A DNA stretch of 64,000 bases, taken from positions 1,161,001-1,225,000 of the forward strand of contig OY776124.1 in the NCBI GenBank assembly GCA_963675135.1, written 5' to 3'. Below are positions 1 through 10,461 of this stretch, in pieces (the stretch's first letter is position 1; each line of letters begins with the position of its first letter). The notes under the pieces were generated by a model. It saw only the letters and a list, made by a program, of their open reading frames with translations, did not search any database and had not been told where the DNA came from. The position numbers and the translations under genes were made by a program. The stretch is from Galeopsis tetrahit. Taxonomy: Eukaryota > Streptophyta > Magnoliopsida > Lamiales > Lamiaceae.

Positions 1-229
1 CCAATCATGCATACATTCAAAGCAAATAGACATCACCACAACTACTCAACCATGGATTCCAATGATTATCCATGCTCACATTTCACCAAAGATCCACTAC
101 CCAACACATAATCAAAACCAACTCAAGCACAATAAGCATATGAAAGCCAAGTGTGCGCCGGTGCAAAATGTGACACAAGTAGAATGACGAATCGGTGCAA
201 GGGTAACAACTAGTAAAAAAAAATAACTC

Positions 230-273
230 CCCCAAACTTAGAATTTTACTATGTAAAATTTCTAAGTTTGGGG
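230..273. repeat. Near-perfect inverted repeat (stem-loop) downstream of gag-protease
   Basis: The left arm 230-249 and right arm 253-273 are complementary over about 20 bp with one bulged base, around a 3-base loop. The arms carry the CCCCAAACTTAG motif. The stretch 1-229 holds nothing else recognisable and is taken as internal retrotransposon sequence. Confidence 0.7.
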
Positions 274-476
274 CTACAAGTTGTTACCTCTCTTCTTGCA
301 CATCCAATGCTCTTCAAAGATCACTATTGCAACACTTGCTTCCCCTCTCCAAAGTTGGTTTTGCTTTCTTCTTCATTCTTCAAGCTATAATATCCAAAAT
401 GCTTCTCAACCTCACCTACAAAATAAACCAAGCTATCAAAACTATCAAAGCAATAAAAACATGAAAGCAATAAAAC

Positions 477-500
477 TTTGGGTTGCCTCCCAAGAAGCGC
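477..500 (-). other. GGGAGGCAACCC motif of Athila-type elements
   Basis: On the minus strand this reads GCGCTTCTTGGGAGGCAACC followed by CAAA. Its core, GGGTTGCCTCCC on the plus strand, is a motif I recall after integrase in many plant Athila-type elements. Here it starts about 40 bp after the gag-protease stop, which suggests that pol is deleted. Confidence 0.5.
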
Positions 501-542
501 TATTTTTAACGTCCTATGCCGGACGGTTCTTTCTTGAGATGA

Positions 543-3170
543 CTAACAAGTCACCCCCTTGTCATCCTTGTTCTTGACCTTCTTTCCACATCCAACCTTC
601 TTAAACCCATTGAAACATCCACAAGCTAGCCCATTCGGCTCTTCAACCATGTCATAAGAAGTTGATACTTCATTCACTCCCAAGCTTGCATAAGTAGCTT
701 TTCTTGATTTGGGTGAGTTTTTAAAGAAAACTCTCCCAAACTTGGCCTTCTTGTCTATCTTCAAATCTTTGTCTTCCACCTTGGGGTTCTCTTTCACAAA
801 GTTGATATAGGGCTCTTTTTCCATCTTCTCTTCCATAGGCCTTGAATAATGATCTCCCTTGTAATACACATACTCATCCTCATCGTCGCGGAATTTAACG
901 GCCTTGTAGATGTTGTATGAGACTTTCTCCTCACCAACATGTAGTTCAAGCTCTCCGTTTCGTACATTGATGATGGCTCCACCCGTTGCTAGGAACGGTC
1001 TTCCCAAGATCAAGGGGATTGCCCTATCTTCCTCCATATCAAGTACCACAAAATCAACTGGGAATATGAATTTCCCAACTTTGACAAGCACATCATCAAC
1101 CGTTCCCAAAGGATAAACTATGGAGCGATCCGCCAATTGAAGATTCATGGTAGTAGGCGTCAATTCTCCCAAGCCAAGTGATTTGAAGAGTGATAGTGGC
1201 ATGAGGTTTATGCTTGCTCCAAGATCACACAAAGCACGATAGGTTCCCTCCTTGCCAATCACACAAGACAATGTAAATGAACCGAGATCCCTAAGCTTTG
1301 GAGGTAGCTTAGCTTGGATGATGGCACTACACTCTTCAGTGAGGTTCACGGTTTCAAATTCTACCATCTTTCTCTTGTTGGACATAATCTCCTTCAAAAA
1401 CTTGGCATAGTGAGGCATTTGCTCAAGGGCCTCCGCAAATGGGATGTTGATGTGTATCTTTTTGAACATCTCCAAGAATTTGACGAACTTTGCATCCAAA
1501 CTCGTCTTCTTGAGTCGTTGAGGGTATGGGATTTGAGGCTTGTATGGAGATGGAGGTTTGTATGTGTCATTCTCTTTCTCATTTGTTTTCTCCTTCTCAA
1601 CATCTTTCTCTTCAACTTTCCTTCCTTGTTGCTCCTCTTCACCATCTTCCTTTGGCATGATTGGGCCTTCATAGCTTGTACCACTCCTCAACTTAATTGA
1701 CTTGCATTGCTCCTTGGGGTTCAATTCCGTGGTTGAGGGGAATCGACCCGGCTTGTGTTGATTTCCAACCATATTAGCAATTTGGCCCACTTGAATCTCA
1801 ATGGCTTTCACATCATTTTTTATTCCCATCACTTCATTTGCCAATTGACCAATTTTCTCATCTTGACTCTCAATCTTTTGCCAAGTCTTTGTCATGAAAC
1901 TCTTCGTCTCTCCCATGAACTTCTTAGTTTCTCCCATGAATGTTATGAACATTTCTTCCATAGTGAGTTTTGACGAAGATTCTTCTCTCACACCATCTCG
2001 TACATTGAAGTTCGACGGTGGTTGAATGGCATTGTGTGGGTTAGCATATGAGAAATTTTCATGGTTTCTCAAGCCGGGATGGTATTGGTTCGGATTAGAG
2101 GGGTGATAGTTCCCATGGGCTTGTCTTTCTCCCCAACCTCTTTCTCTAAAATTTCGGTCCCGTTGGTTGTTCATGTAATGAGCCTCTTCATATTGTGCAT
2201 CATTGGGCTCCACTAGTGCATTGGCCGTCATCAAAGAGATTAGCTTATCCACTTTGTTGGATAAGTTGGCGCTTTCTTCCGAATTTTGAGTGGAAGCTAC
2301 CCTTCGATTTTGCCTTCGTTCGGATGGCCATTGATTGCCATTCTTAGCCATCTCCTCTAATAGCACATAGCCCTCTTCCGTTGTCTTTCCCAACAAAGAA
2401 CCTCCACCCGCCGAAGCATCCACCATTCCTCTTGTTCGGTGGTACATTCCATTGTAGAAGTAGCAAATGAGTTGATCTCGTGAGAAACCATGTTGTGGGA
2501 AACTTCTAATCAAATCTTTGAAGCGCTCCCGTGCTTCGGCTAGGGACTCATCATCATCTTGCATAAATGAAGATATTTCCCCTAGAATTTTGATAGTCTT
2601 GCTTGGAGGGAAATACTTCATCAAGAATGCATCAACAAGGTCATTCCAATTTTCAATGGTCCTCAAATCAAGGGAGAGATACCACTGCTTAGCACGGTCT
2701 CGAAGAGAGAAGGGGAATAGTTGCAACCAGATGTAGTCTTGAGGCACTCGATTGATCTTAACCGTTCCACTTATCTCGAGAAATTGAGACGAGTGGAGGT
2801 TAGGATCCTCCTTGGAAAGTCCTCCAAATTGATTGTTTTGCACCATAACAATCAAGGCCAGCTTGAGCTCGAAATTGTGAGCATCTACGGGTTCTCGACC
2901 CGCTCCTCCATATGGCCTCGGAATTGGGCGGAAATGATCTCTTAGTACCCTTTGTGCTCGATTTCCCCCATTCCCATTCGGTTCCTCAAATCCATCAACC
3001 CCTTGATTCTCAACTTCCTCCTCGACCTCTTCAACAATCGGATTTTCCCTTCGATTCATACTTTCTAACTCACTTCTTCTCCTTTCGGCATTCCTTCTTC
3101 GACAATTGGCTTCGATCTCCGGGTCTAAGGGTAACACTTCTTGTTGGTTCCTTCTAGATCGTGTGATCAT
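543..3170 (-). CDS. Retrotransposon gag-aspartic protease polyprotein (875 aa)
   Basis: Single uninterrupted frame. Residues 1-70 are basic and acidic and begin with the MITRSRRNQQEVLPLDPEIE-type start of Athila-like Gag. About residues 100-280 form the retrotransposon Gag core (FPFSLRDRAKQWYLSL and FLMKYFPPSKT are visible). Residues about 280-560 are a low-complexity linker rich in N, E and K, with a heptad-like stretch near MEEMFITFMGETKKF. A retropepsin-like domain lies near residues 640-760: LCDLGASINLMPLSLF (DLGA, not the usual DTGA/DSGA) and later ILGRPFLATGGA. No CCHC zinc knuckle is visible. The C-terminus is Cys/Lys-rich. Gag would package element RNA and the protease would mature it. 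No polymerase follows. The open frame over 2.6 kb suggests a fairly young insertion. Confidence 0.9.
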   Translation of the reverse strand: MITRSRRNQQEVLPLDPEIEANCRRRNAERRRSELESMNRRENPIVEEVEEEVENQGVDGFEEPNGNGGNRAQRVLRDHFRPIPRPYGGAGREPVDAHNFELKLALIVMVQNNQFGGLSKEDPNLHSSQFLEISGTVKINRVPQDYIWLQLFPFSLRDRAKQWYLSLDLRTIENWNDLVDAFLMKYFPPSKTIKILGEISSFMQDDDESLAEARERFKDLIRSFPQHGFSRDQLICYFYNGMYHRTRGMVDASAGGGSLLGKTTEEGYVLLEEMAKNGNQWPSERRQNRRVASTQNSEESANLSNKVDKLISLMTANALVEPNDAQYEEAHYMNNQRDRNFRERGWGERQAHGNYHPSNPNQYHPGLRNHENFSYANPHNAIQPPSNFNVRDGVREESSSKLTMEEMFITFMGETKKFMGETKSFMTKTWQKIESQDEKIGQLANEVMGIKNDVKAIEIQVGQIANMVGNQHKPGRFPSTTELNPKEQCKSIKLRSGTSYEGPIMPKEDGEEEQQGRKVEEKDVEKEKTNEKENDTYKPPSPYKPQIPYPQRLKKTSLDAKFVKFLEMFKKIHINIPFAEALEQMPHYAKFLKEIMSNKRKMVEFETVNLTEECSAIIQAKLPPKLRDLGSFTLSCVIGKEGTYRALCDLGASINLMPLSLFKSLGLGELTPTTMNLQLADRSIVYPLGTVDDVLVKVGKFIFPVDFVVLDMEEDRAIPLILGRPFLATGGAIINVRNGELELHVGEEKVSYNIYKAVKFRDDEDEYVYYKGDHYSRPMEEKMEKEPYINFVKENPKVEDKDLKIDKKAKFGRVFFKNSPKSRKATYASLGVNEVSTSYDMVEEPNGLACGCFNGFKKVGCGKKVKNKDDKGVTC

Positions 3171-3324
3171 AAACCATGTCTATCAAAAGATCAAACGAGA
3201 GTTAGAATCACAAGTAAGCTCAATAATAGCAAACACAAATATTTTTGGATTTTTTAGAATAAGGAAAACAAGTAAAATGTCTAAACTAAAACTCTATTAA
3301 CCTACACTCTAGAGCTATAAAACC

Positions 3325-3342
3325 TCTCCGGCAGCGGCGCCA
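3325..3342 (-). other. Primer binding site, tRNA-Asp type
   Basis: The plus strand reads TCTCCGGCAGCGGCGCCA. This matches the 3' end of plant tRNA-Asp including CCA (recalled as TCCCCGGCAACGGCGCCA) at 16 of 18 bases. It lies six bases inside the inferred LTR end. Asp priming is typical of the Athila/Tat branch. Confidence 0.8.
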
Positions 3343-3348
3343 TAAACT

Positions 3349-4867
3349 TGATTCACGTGTTATACAACACTAAAATAAACAACCGCAAGTGTACGGCGTC
3401 TATCGTAGTGTGATAAGCACGAGGTCGATCCCACAAGGAGGTTTAGCGTAAAAGCGTAGTTTGTTAACGGAATTCTAAATAGACGATGATCGATAAAATG
3501 ATTGTGGTGAATTACCCTAAAGTTGCCTATCAAGTGTCACAAATAGACAATTAAAAGAGTAATACAAAAGCGATCAAATAGCATGCAAACTAAGGAAACG
3601 AAGTAAAACGAATGAGAACTCAAATATGAAAGGGTGGGTTCCAAGGCATTTGTAATACTTAGATATCCGTTTATGATTTGTAACTCGTTCAAATGGCCAT
3701 TAAGGTTGTTTCATATAGGGTTGATCACACAAGAAGAATTAATCAATCTCTCGATATAACTAATCCAAAGGAGCATGTGACATAAGTTCGTAGTTCTACC
3801 TTGCAAACATCACACCACCTAAAATAGCACCAAAGATCATTCAATTCCCTCTCCGATAACTAATCCTCTCTCGAGATCATAATAATATCGGGTTGCATGC
3901 TTGCATACGATTAATGGAATAAATCTCTCGATCTTACCCCAATTAACAATGAATTAAGCAAATCATCATGGCCAATAACAACATGCTTGCGAAGAATAAT
4001 TAAGCATACAAATAAGAGACAAACACCATTTAAAGCAAGAAATTAGTTCATAAACTTCAATCCAAATGTTTACAAAGCCTTAGAACCACAAATGTTTAGC
4101 CAAGATCTAACATAATCAAATTATAAGATCAAATGAAATAACTAACTAAAAAGAGAGAGAAAGAGAAAACTTAGTCTAAAATGTGGTAGAGAATGAAATT
4201 TCCAAGCTATTGCATCCTTCCTTGCTTGATTTGATGAAGAATTGAGGAAGATATGACCAAAACACCTCCAATTATGTGTAACTATGTGTGGAATTTGAGA
4301 ATTTGGGGAAGAATGTCTTGGATTTCAAGAAAGGGGGCTTATATAGTGTTGGGGTAGGGTTTGGGTGGAAGTTTCGCACTTAAGTCCCTAAAAAATGGCT
4401 AAAAATCACTAAAAACCCCGAGTTTGGAAGTGGCCCGGCCGGGCGATAACTTCGTATATTGAATTTGGGCCAAAATACGCGCGGGGGTGCATTTACCAAA
4501 AATCTGGGTGCAGATCGGCCTGGCCGGGCGGAAAAGTGGCCCGGCCGGGCGGAAGTTTCGTATTGTTTTTTGTCCTCCAACTTCGTCCCTCCGTATCTGT
4601 AGCTTCCGACCTCCAATTGACTCGATTCTTTTTGCTATTCCACTCCATTTTTCGAGCCGGATCCAATGGTTCACTCCTCTTTTTGATACAGTAAAGTATG
4701 GTTGGTGTTTTGCTCCAAAATTCCTTCGTTTTACCTACAAAATCAACAAAACACTACCTTTCTCTTATTTAGACCAAAACAATGATAATCGACCCATAAA
4801 TCAATGAAATCAACATTAAATTGAGCTTCACATGTGTATCTAAAGTGCGTAAATTCCACCCGAATCA
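3349..4867 (-). mobile_element. 5' LTR of the Athila-like element (1519 bp)
   Basis: On the minus strand it starts TGATTCGGGTGG and ends GTGAATCA, giving TG...CA termini, and it stops six bases before the primer site. The plus-strand block near 3390-3450 (CCGCAAGTGTACGG, then GGTCGATCCCACAAGGAGG) is typical of these plant LTRs. The right boundary is supported because position 4868 begins a sequence repeated 79 bp later without the LTR. ORFs inside are fortuitous. Confidence 0.75.
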
Positions 4868-4992
4868 CTTTATATGATGACATGTGTTCTATGAGTTGTC
4901 ATTTTGACTAATAAGAATGGTGTTGTCAACACTATATTAAACATAACTTTATATGATGACATGTGTTCTATGAGTTGTCATTTTGACTAATT
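4868..4992. repeat. 79-bp tandem duplication abutting the LTR
   Basis: CTTTATATGATGACATGTG begins at 4868 and again at 4947, and about 45 bp of the second copy is present. The first copy starts exactly at the outer LTR edge, which helps to fix that edge. Confidence 0.8.
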
Positions 4993-6369
4993 AGTCTTAA
5001 TATATGAATAATTTATTACAACTTATGATTTGTGAGCAGGATGACCAAAATGGACGACGACTGACTTGTCTCGTTTTTCAACACTTTTTAAGTACCTTAC
5101 AATTCGAGCCCCACAAGCGTATGGGTCCGATTGTAGTACGTAAGTACGACCAAGTAGTTTGTTCGTTCCAAGAATTTAATTGAGTGCAAGTGAATCCCTA
5201 AAGTTACGAGTATGCATGCTATTGTAGTAACTACACGTGTTTGTTTGGATTTTTGGGAATAAGAACAAAAATATTAAACTGGATTAACTAAAGTAATGAA
5301 AACTAGTGACAAAAATAACAAGCTATCTAACTTTCGTTGGAAAGTGCAAGAGAAGTGTATTGTCTCGGGTGTTTCAGTTTTGTGAGTAATTAATGAACTA
5401 GTGAACTAACTACATGAATTAGCTATGGATTCGGATTAAGCTAAAGGCTATCACATATGTGTGCAAACCCCCTCGAAAGGCATAGACTAACAACGTGCAT
5501 TGATTAGCAATTATAGGATCTAACCAAATACCATAAGCGCATAAGATAGTGTTTTATGAATACTTTCAACACGGTTACTAATATTCATAAAACGCCCTCT
5601 CACCAAACTCCTAGACGACCTCTATTCGTTTAGTATCTAAAGTTGTCGGCCTAGCAATTAACCCTCTCTCAGTTAAGCTAATTACTACTTAACGTCTATT
5701 CAATTGACCAAAGCTCACACTCACACCCCAATCATGCAAACTCAACTCTCGTTGCAATTAACATAATCGAAAATGCTTGCTAATAGGGTTGATCAATCAA
5801 ATGAATCAATCAAAATACAACTCTAGAAACATTTTCACCCAAATCCTATACTAATCATGCAATTACTTCACAATTACACTAAATTTCCATCAAAACATTC
5901 ACACCCAAGACAATTGGAGATTAGCCCATATCTAGAATAACAACTAGAATAAAGCTCATGTAAATTAAACTACAAGACATGAATGAAAATGAAATTACCA
6001 AATTAAATTTGCAATAAGAAAAATATCACCTCTAGTCTTTAAAATCTTCAATGCCAACATTAAATTGAAACACTAAATTAATATCTATCTAAGAAATGAA
6101 ATAACTAATCTATTGAGTGAAAGTGTTTGGAGGAGAGGAGTCTCCCCAATGGAGGGAGTTGCCCTGTTTTCCACGCCAATGTCTTCTGCGTATGTTCCCC
6201 CTCTCGAATTCTCACGGCTTCTGTGCTGAAAAAGGTAAGTGATGGGTTGGGCCCTCCAAATAGATTAATTGGGCCTGGAATTAAATAATTCAGCTGCTAG
6301 CTTCGTAAATATTCACGCATGTGGGTTGCTAATCATTGTATAAAATGAGATGGCCCCAAAAATAAATCC

Positions 6370-7485
6370 GGGCGCGGTTAAAGACGCACACCATTGTATT
6401 GAGGACACCCACGCGATGAGAACACCCAGGTAAAAATTCAAAAATACCCTTTCCCCATTATTTCTCCATTAAAATCTTAAAACCTAGATTTCACTCATTT
6501 GGTACACCCCCTTCACTCACCTCCTCTCGTCGCCGGAAGCGGCGCCGTCATCCCCCTCCCCTCCTCTCGTCGCCGGAAGCGGCACTGTCATCCCCCCTCC
6601 TCTCGTCGCCGTCTCACCCTCCCCTCAACGCCGGATACCTCCTCTCTTATAAAAAAAAATTCTGCAACTCCCGTCGTTTCTCTCGTCGCCGGCGGCCTCC
6701 CATCGCACCCCCTCCCTTACCGTTCGCGGCCGCAACGGCGCAACCCCTCCACCCTCTCTCGCAAACCTCGTCTGTCGCGGCCGCCGTCGCCCTCCTCTCA
6801 AAGACGCGGCCGTCGCATCCCTCCTCCCTCCCTCGCTTGCAATCCTCCTTCCTCATCCGCCGCGGCCGCCGTCGCCGGTCCTTCCTTCCCTTGCGTCGCC
6901 GCTGCGTTCAAGTCCCCTCCAAAAAACGCTGCCCGTTCGCTGCCTCTCTTCTCCCCTCGTCGCCGCTCGTTGTTTCAGGTAAGATTAGGGTTTTTGAAAA
7001 TTTTAGAAAAATTAGGGTTTTTAGAAGTTCGATTATTATTTTCGAAGAGTTTGTTTTGGAAAAAATTTCGAACAATTTAGGTTTGTTTTGGAAAAAATTT
7101 CGAACAACTTGAGTTTGTTTTGGAAAATATTTCGAACAAATGTTCGATTTTTTTTTTCGGACAAATTTAAGTTGTTTTGGATTTTTTTTCGAACATATTG
7201 ATTTTGTTCATTAAAAATTTTCGAACCACTCCTTTTTTTCGGACAATGTTGATTTGTTCGAAAAAAATCCCGAAAATTTTGGTGTTTGTTTTGTTGTGGA
7301 TGATGGTCCGATGGTGGGATGATTCTGTTGAAATGGAAGTTGAAAATTCACGAGGGGTGTACTCATCTTGGTTTTTTGTTTAATTTTGCAAGAGGGGTAA
7401 AAGGGACATTTTACATGCCACTTATCATTAAAAAAAGTTTTGGTGGGTGTACTCAATAGGTTGGTGTGTGTCTTTAACCGCGCCC
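6370..7485. mobile_element. Non-autonomous TIR transposon with GC-rich cargo, Pack-MULE candidate (1116 bp)
   Basis: The left end reads GGGCGCGGTTAAAGACGCAC and the right end is its inverted copy with one difference. Similarity extends about 46 bp inward with a few mismatches (CACCA, TATTGAG, ACACCCAC). The 8-bp ATAAATCC is duplicated at 6362-6369 and 7486-7493. Long inverted repeats with an 8-9-bp duplication fit Mutator-like elements better than hAT, whose inverted repeats are usually short. No transposase is encoded. The inside has a strongly GC-rich half (about 6490-6978) and a T-rich half, as when a gene's first exon and intron have been captured. Confidence 0.75.
6499..6978 (+). pseudogene. 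GC-rich exon-like fragment carried inside the TIR element
   Basis: An open frame from the ATG at 6499 encodes a Pro/Ser/Arg-rich, low-complexity protein with a repeated CCTCCTCTCGTCGCCGGAAG unit near 6520-6610. At 6978/6979 TTTCAG is followed by GTAAGATTAGGG, a good 5' splice site, and base composition switches at once to T-rich. This looks like a captured first exon plus intron start, not a functional gene. The parent gene is not recognisable. Confidence 0.45.
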
Positions 7486-7783
7486 ATAAATCCAGCTACT
7501 TGTTTTTCTTCTTTTGTTTCTCACGTGAGTTAGCCCAATGGCCTTTGGGCCTTTTCTTTTCTTAATGGGCTTCCTTGCTTCTTTTTCGATTCTTTCGATT
7601 TACTCCACAATACAATCGAGACGTGTTTTGCTCCAAAATTTCTCATTTTTCCTATAAAAATAGCAAAACACATACATTTCTCATTTCAAGTGTAGTTTGT
7701 CAATTTAATGTAATTAATGCATGAAATTCTATAAAATTGTACTCAATAAGTATGTGAATTTCAAGCAATTATCACACTAATCA

Positions 7784-7935
7784 ACGACCAGGATGGCTCG
7801 ACGATCATGGTGACTCGATGACCAAGGTGGCTAGATGATGACCAAAGTGGACGACGATCAGGGTGGCTAGACGACGACCAGGGCTGATGAATGACCATGG
7901 TGGCTAAACGCCGACCAAAAGAGGTTAACCTTTGT
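7784..7935. repeat. Degenerate tandem repeats of a GACGACCAGGRTGGCTAGA-like unit
   Basis: About seven imperfect copies of a roughly 18-20-bp unit (CGACCAGGATGGCT, CGATCATGGTGACT, TGACCAAGGTGGCT and so on). A related unit, ATGACCAAAATGGACGACGA, lies at 5041 on the other side of the solo LTR, so the LTR inserted into this array. Confidence 0.6.
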
Positions 7936-8142
7936 GGATGAGGTGGGCCACTGTTCATTCCTGAATTTTTTTACCATTAACTCTGAGTTGTTGTTACCTC
8001 ATTGGGTGGTCGTCTTTGCCACAGGTGAGCTCTCACACTTGACTTTTTGTGTTGTTGACAAGGTATAACAATCACACGTTTGCGATCCGAATCCAACTTA
8101 TACTTTACGAATTTTTAAAAAATAACTTAATTAAATTTATTT

Positions 8143-8166
8143 TATATATATATATATATATATATA
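8143..8166. repeat. (TA)n microsatellite
   Basis: About twelve uninterrupted TA dinucleotides. The surrounding 7936-8534 is AT-rich and holds no gene that I can support. Confidence 0.9.
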
Positions 8167-8534
8167 GTACGGAGTATTTGGGAAATTTATGAATTTGTGT
8201 AACTTGTTTTAAAAAATTGTTTATATTAATTGGTAGGGATTAATATCTTCTCCTTCATGGAAGAATGTGCTAAATTGTCTCTACAATGAATGAAGTACTG
8301 TACGACTCCGACTCCCGACCTTTCCTTTGCCATTTGACAAAAAGGTGTTGTCACTTGTCAATAATTATTTGGCCTTGGAAATATGCATACTTTCTTTTCT
8401 CTGTCCGTAATAAATAACTGCTAGTCTGCTACACTCTTTTTTATTTCAATATTTTTAAATTACTAATTGCATGCTCTCTTAAATTTATTTTTAAAATTTT
8501 CTGTTTAGTAGTACTTGCATTCTAAAATTTAGTA

Positions 8535-8764
8535 CTCCCTCAGTTCGTCTATAAGTGTTAGGTTAATTTTTGGCACAAAGATTAAAAAAAGTGATTAAAT
8601 AATAGATATAGTACAAGTGATGTGTTTGAGAGAGGAGAGAGATAGAGAAAAATAAGATATAAAGTGAAGTGTAAGAAAAAATACTTACCAAAAAAGGTAT
8701 GAGAAGCTTATAGGCGGACGGACCAAAATGTTAAAATGGGAAGCTTATAGGCGGACGGATGGAG
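8535..8764. mobile_element. Stowaway-like MITE
   Basis: It starts CTCCCTCAGTTCGTCTATAAG and ends CTTATAGGCGGACGGATGGAG, inverted relative to each other, between TA dinucleotides at 8533-8534 and 8765-8766. The right end holds a short internal duplication (AAGCTTATAGGCGGACGGA twice, near 8703 and 8741). It is the same family as 18948-19179, in opposite orientation. Confidence 0.8.
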
Positions 8765-8766
8765 TA

Positions 8767-9690
8767 TTATTTAAAACTTTCTTATTTTATAAGAATTCCT
8801 GTTTTTCTTCATTTCATTTTTCAATTTTAAAAAAAATTACACTTTTTTTAACTACTTTTTTCGTTTCTTTATACCTCGAAAAATTAAATGAGAGATTAAA
8901 TTATTTATTTTTAAATATAATAATATAATATAAACAATACTTTTTTTTAAATGTATATTGAACTTATAAAATATTTTCACATAAAAAATATGAATATAAT
9001 ACTTTCTCCGTTCAATAAATGTGGCTTTATATTTATCATACACAAAATGTAGTCTCACACACTTTATGAAAATCATCACTTAATTGATTAAATTGTTATT
9101 AATTTTATTCACATGTAATCACTTTATTTATAATGAAGAGTTTAACTAAGATAAGGGACAATCATATAGACACAACTAGAAATAAAAAAAAAAAATTATA
9201 GTATTAGAATTAACGTCAAATTCATAACCAAATAACCTATTATGCCCTTTATGCTTATAAGACACTAATAGTGGAAATTAAAATTAGATTTTAAATTTTA
9301 AATCAATTTAATATAAAATTAGATTTTAAATTTTAAATCATAATATCTCATAACAAAATCATTCCATGGTCAACTATCCAATCTTCGATGTCTCATACCT
9401 AATCAATAATTCAACCCAAATCCCATATGCTATACACAATATGACCGAAATTCCCAAAATACAGAAAGTTTGATCTGCAATATCTCATCCGATAATCATT
9501 CCATTATCAAGGTATGCAATTTTATTCGGTGTTGTCTTAATGCAATAATCAATAATTCGTTTAGTTCATGGTTCTTCCAAATTCATAAAGTCTGATCTTC
9601 GATATTTTCTGCATCGTCACTATTTTATATTATGCAATTTAGGGCTTTATTGAAGGAGTTAATTGGAGAAGTTAATTTACAGAATCAGAG
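8767..9690. other. AT-rich intergenic sequence without a recognised gene
   Basis: Poly-A/T-rich sequence. A MITE-like end (ACTTTCTCCGTTCAATAAATG) occurs near 9001 without a clear partner. ATTAGATTTTAAATTTTAAA is repeated near 9282 and 9318. The part next to 9691 may be the 5' region of the MULE fragment. Confidence 0.5.
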
Positions 9691-10095
9691 ATGGAATATG
9701 CTGTGATTTTAAAGTTCGAATTCGAGGATAAAATCAAGTTGATCCGTGTTCAACGATCTTCAAAGTTCGAAGACATTGTTAATGAAATAATCGGTATGTG
9801 GCCCATATTATCGAATTCTAAGATAGGCATGTGTTATTATGTTGGTTGCATAAAGAATTGTTCTTTATCATCTTATTCTGATTTGGTTAGTTTAGTTGAA
9901 TTTTGTCAGATTTCATCGGAAAAATTAGTTGAAGTTTATGTTTGTTCTACACAGTCTAAGAATTTAGTACTTGATACGCATAATTCACAAAGTTTGGGTG
10001 TTAGTTTGGCAACCAGTGATGATCGTGTTAATGCTTCTGCATCCCAGACTCAATTGTCAAATATACCTGATAATTGTGTTGACATTGCGTATGTT
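9691..10095 (+). pseudogene. MULE transposase N-terminal fragment (PB1-like region)
   Basis: About 135 codons from ATG 9691 resemble the N-terminal part of plant MuDR-type transposases. The segment with WPILSNSKIGMCYYVGCIKNCSL and ISSEKLVEVYV aligns by eye with the second MULE fragment at 23207 (VGCIKNCYL, LSSEKLVDICL). Homology fades near 10095, after which the frame runs into AT-rich sequence and stops at 10182. No DNA-binding, DDE or SWIM zinc-finger part is present, so it is a truncated remnant. Family assignment is moderately confident. Confidence 0.55.
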
Positions 10096-10287
10096 TTTTG
10101 TTTAGATGATATTTTTTTGCATATGGTTTACAATCTTAGCTTATATGCAACATATATGTTCGCATATGCTCTAAATATTTAGCATATATTTCAATATATG
10201 CATTAATTAAATATGTCTTCATTACCAGAATAATGAATCTCATATTAAAATAATGCATACAAATATAAAATTAATATTAAAAGATTC

Positions 10288-10461
10288 TAATTTACCAAAC
10301 ATAATTATGGGCAATTATTACCAGTTACATTTCATGGAAAGTTACCACCCACAAGTTTTAATTCAATCATCATTTAATTTACCAATCATAATTATGGACA
10401 GTTATTATCAGTTTCATTTCATGGAAAGTTACAATCCACAAGTTTTAAGTCAATCATCATT
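10288..10461. repeat. 87-bp tandem duplication
   Basis: Two imperfect copies starting TAATTTACCA at 10288 and 10375, sharing TTCATGGAAAGTTAC and CCACAAGTTTTAA. The short ORF across them is a by-product. Nothing further is recognised up to 10925. Confidence 0.8.

Larger units (their letters stand above)
1..4867 (-). mobile_element. Athila-like Ty3/gypsy retrotransposon, 5' LTR to end of gag-protease; 3' part runs off the window
   Basis: Read on the minus strand the order is LTR (4867 to 3349), tRNA-Asp-type primer binding site (3342-3325), leader, then one long gag-protease frame (3170-543). No reverse transcriptase, RNase H or integrase reading frame follows. Within about 45 bp of the stop comes the GGGAGGCAACCC motif (complement of 477-500), and then a stem-loop containing CCCCAAACTTAG (230-273). 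I recall both from the region after integrase in Athila-type elements, so this copy is probably a non-autonomous pol-less derivative. The 3' LTR and target duplication would lie left of position 1. Assignment to the Athila/Tat branch is inference from gag and protease motifs and the primer type. Confidence 0.8.
5062..7783 (-). mobile_element. Solo LTR of a second Athila-like family, interrupted by a nested DNA element
   Basis: On the minus strand it begins TGATTAGTGTGATAATTGC and ends GAGACAAGTCA. The 5-bp repeat ACGAC flanks it at 5057-5061 and 7784-7788. Without the nested element (6370-7485 plus one target copy) the LTR is about 1.6 kb, close to the 1.5-kb LTR at 3349-4867. The two share a related segment (GTTTTGCTCCAAAATT near 4708 and 7626). 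No internal retrotransposon sequence is present, so recombination between two LTRs probably left this one. Confidence 0.78.

Noticed and set aside
1314..1700. 128-codon plus-strand ORF with a hydrophobic segment, and other ORFs within 543-3170
   Set aside because: They lie antisense to the intact gag-protease frame and have no recognisable features.
4380..4807. Arg/Pro-rich ORFs in the first LTR (repeated GGCCCGGCCGGGCG words)
   Set aside because: They lie in LTR sequence, the strands conflict, and no domain is visible. The GC words are a local LTR feature.
6499..7112. Native GC-rich host gene at 6.5-7.1 kb
   Set aside because: The stretch is bounded by inverted repeats with a target duplication and sits inside an LTR, so it is transposon cargo.
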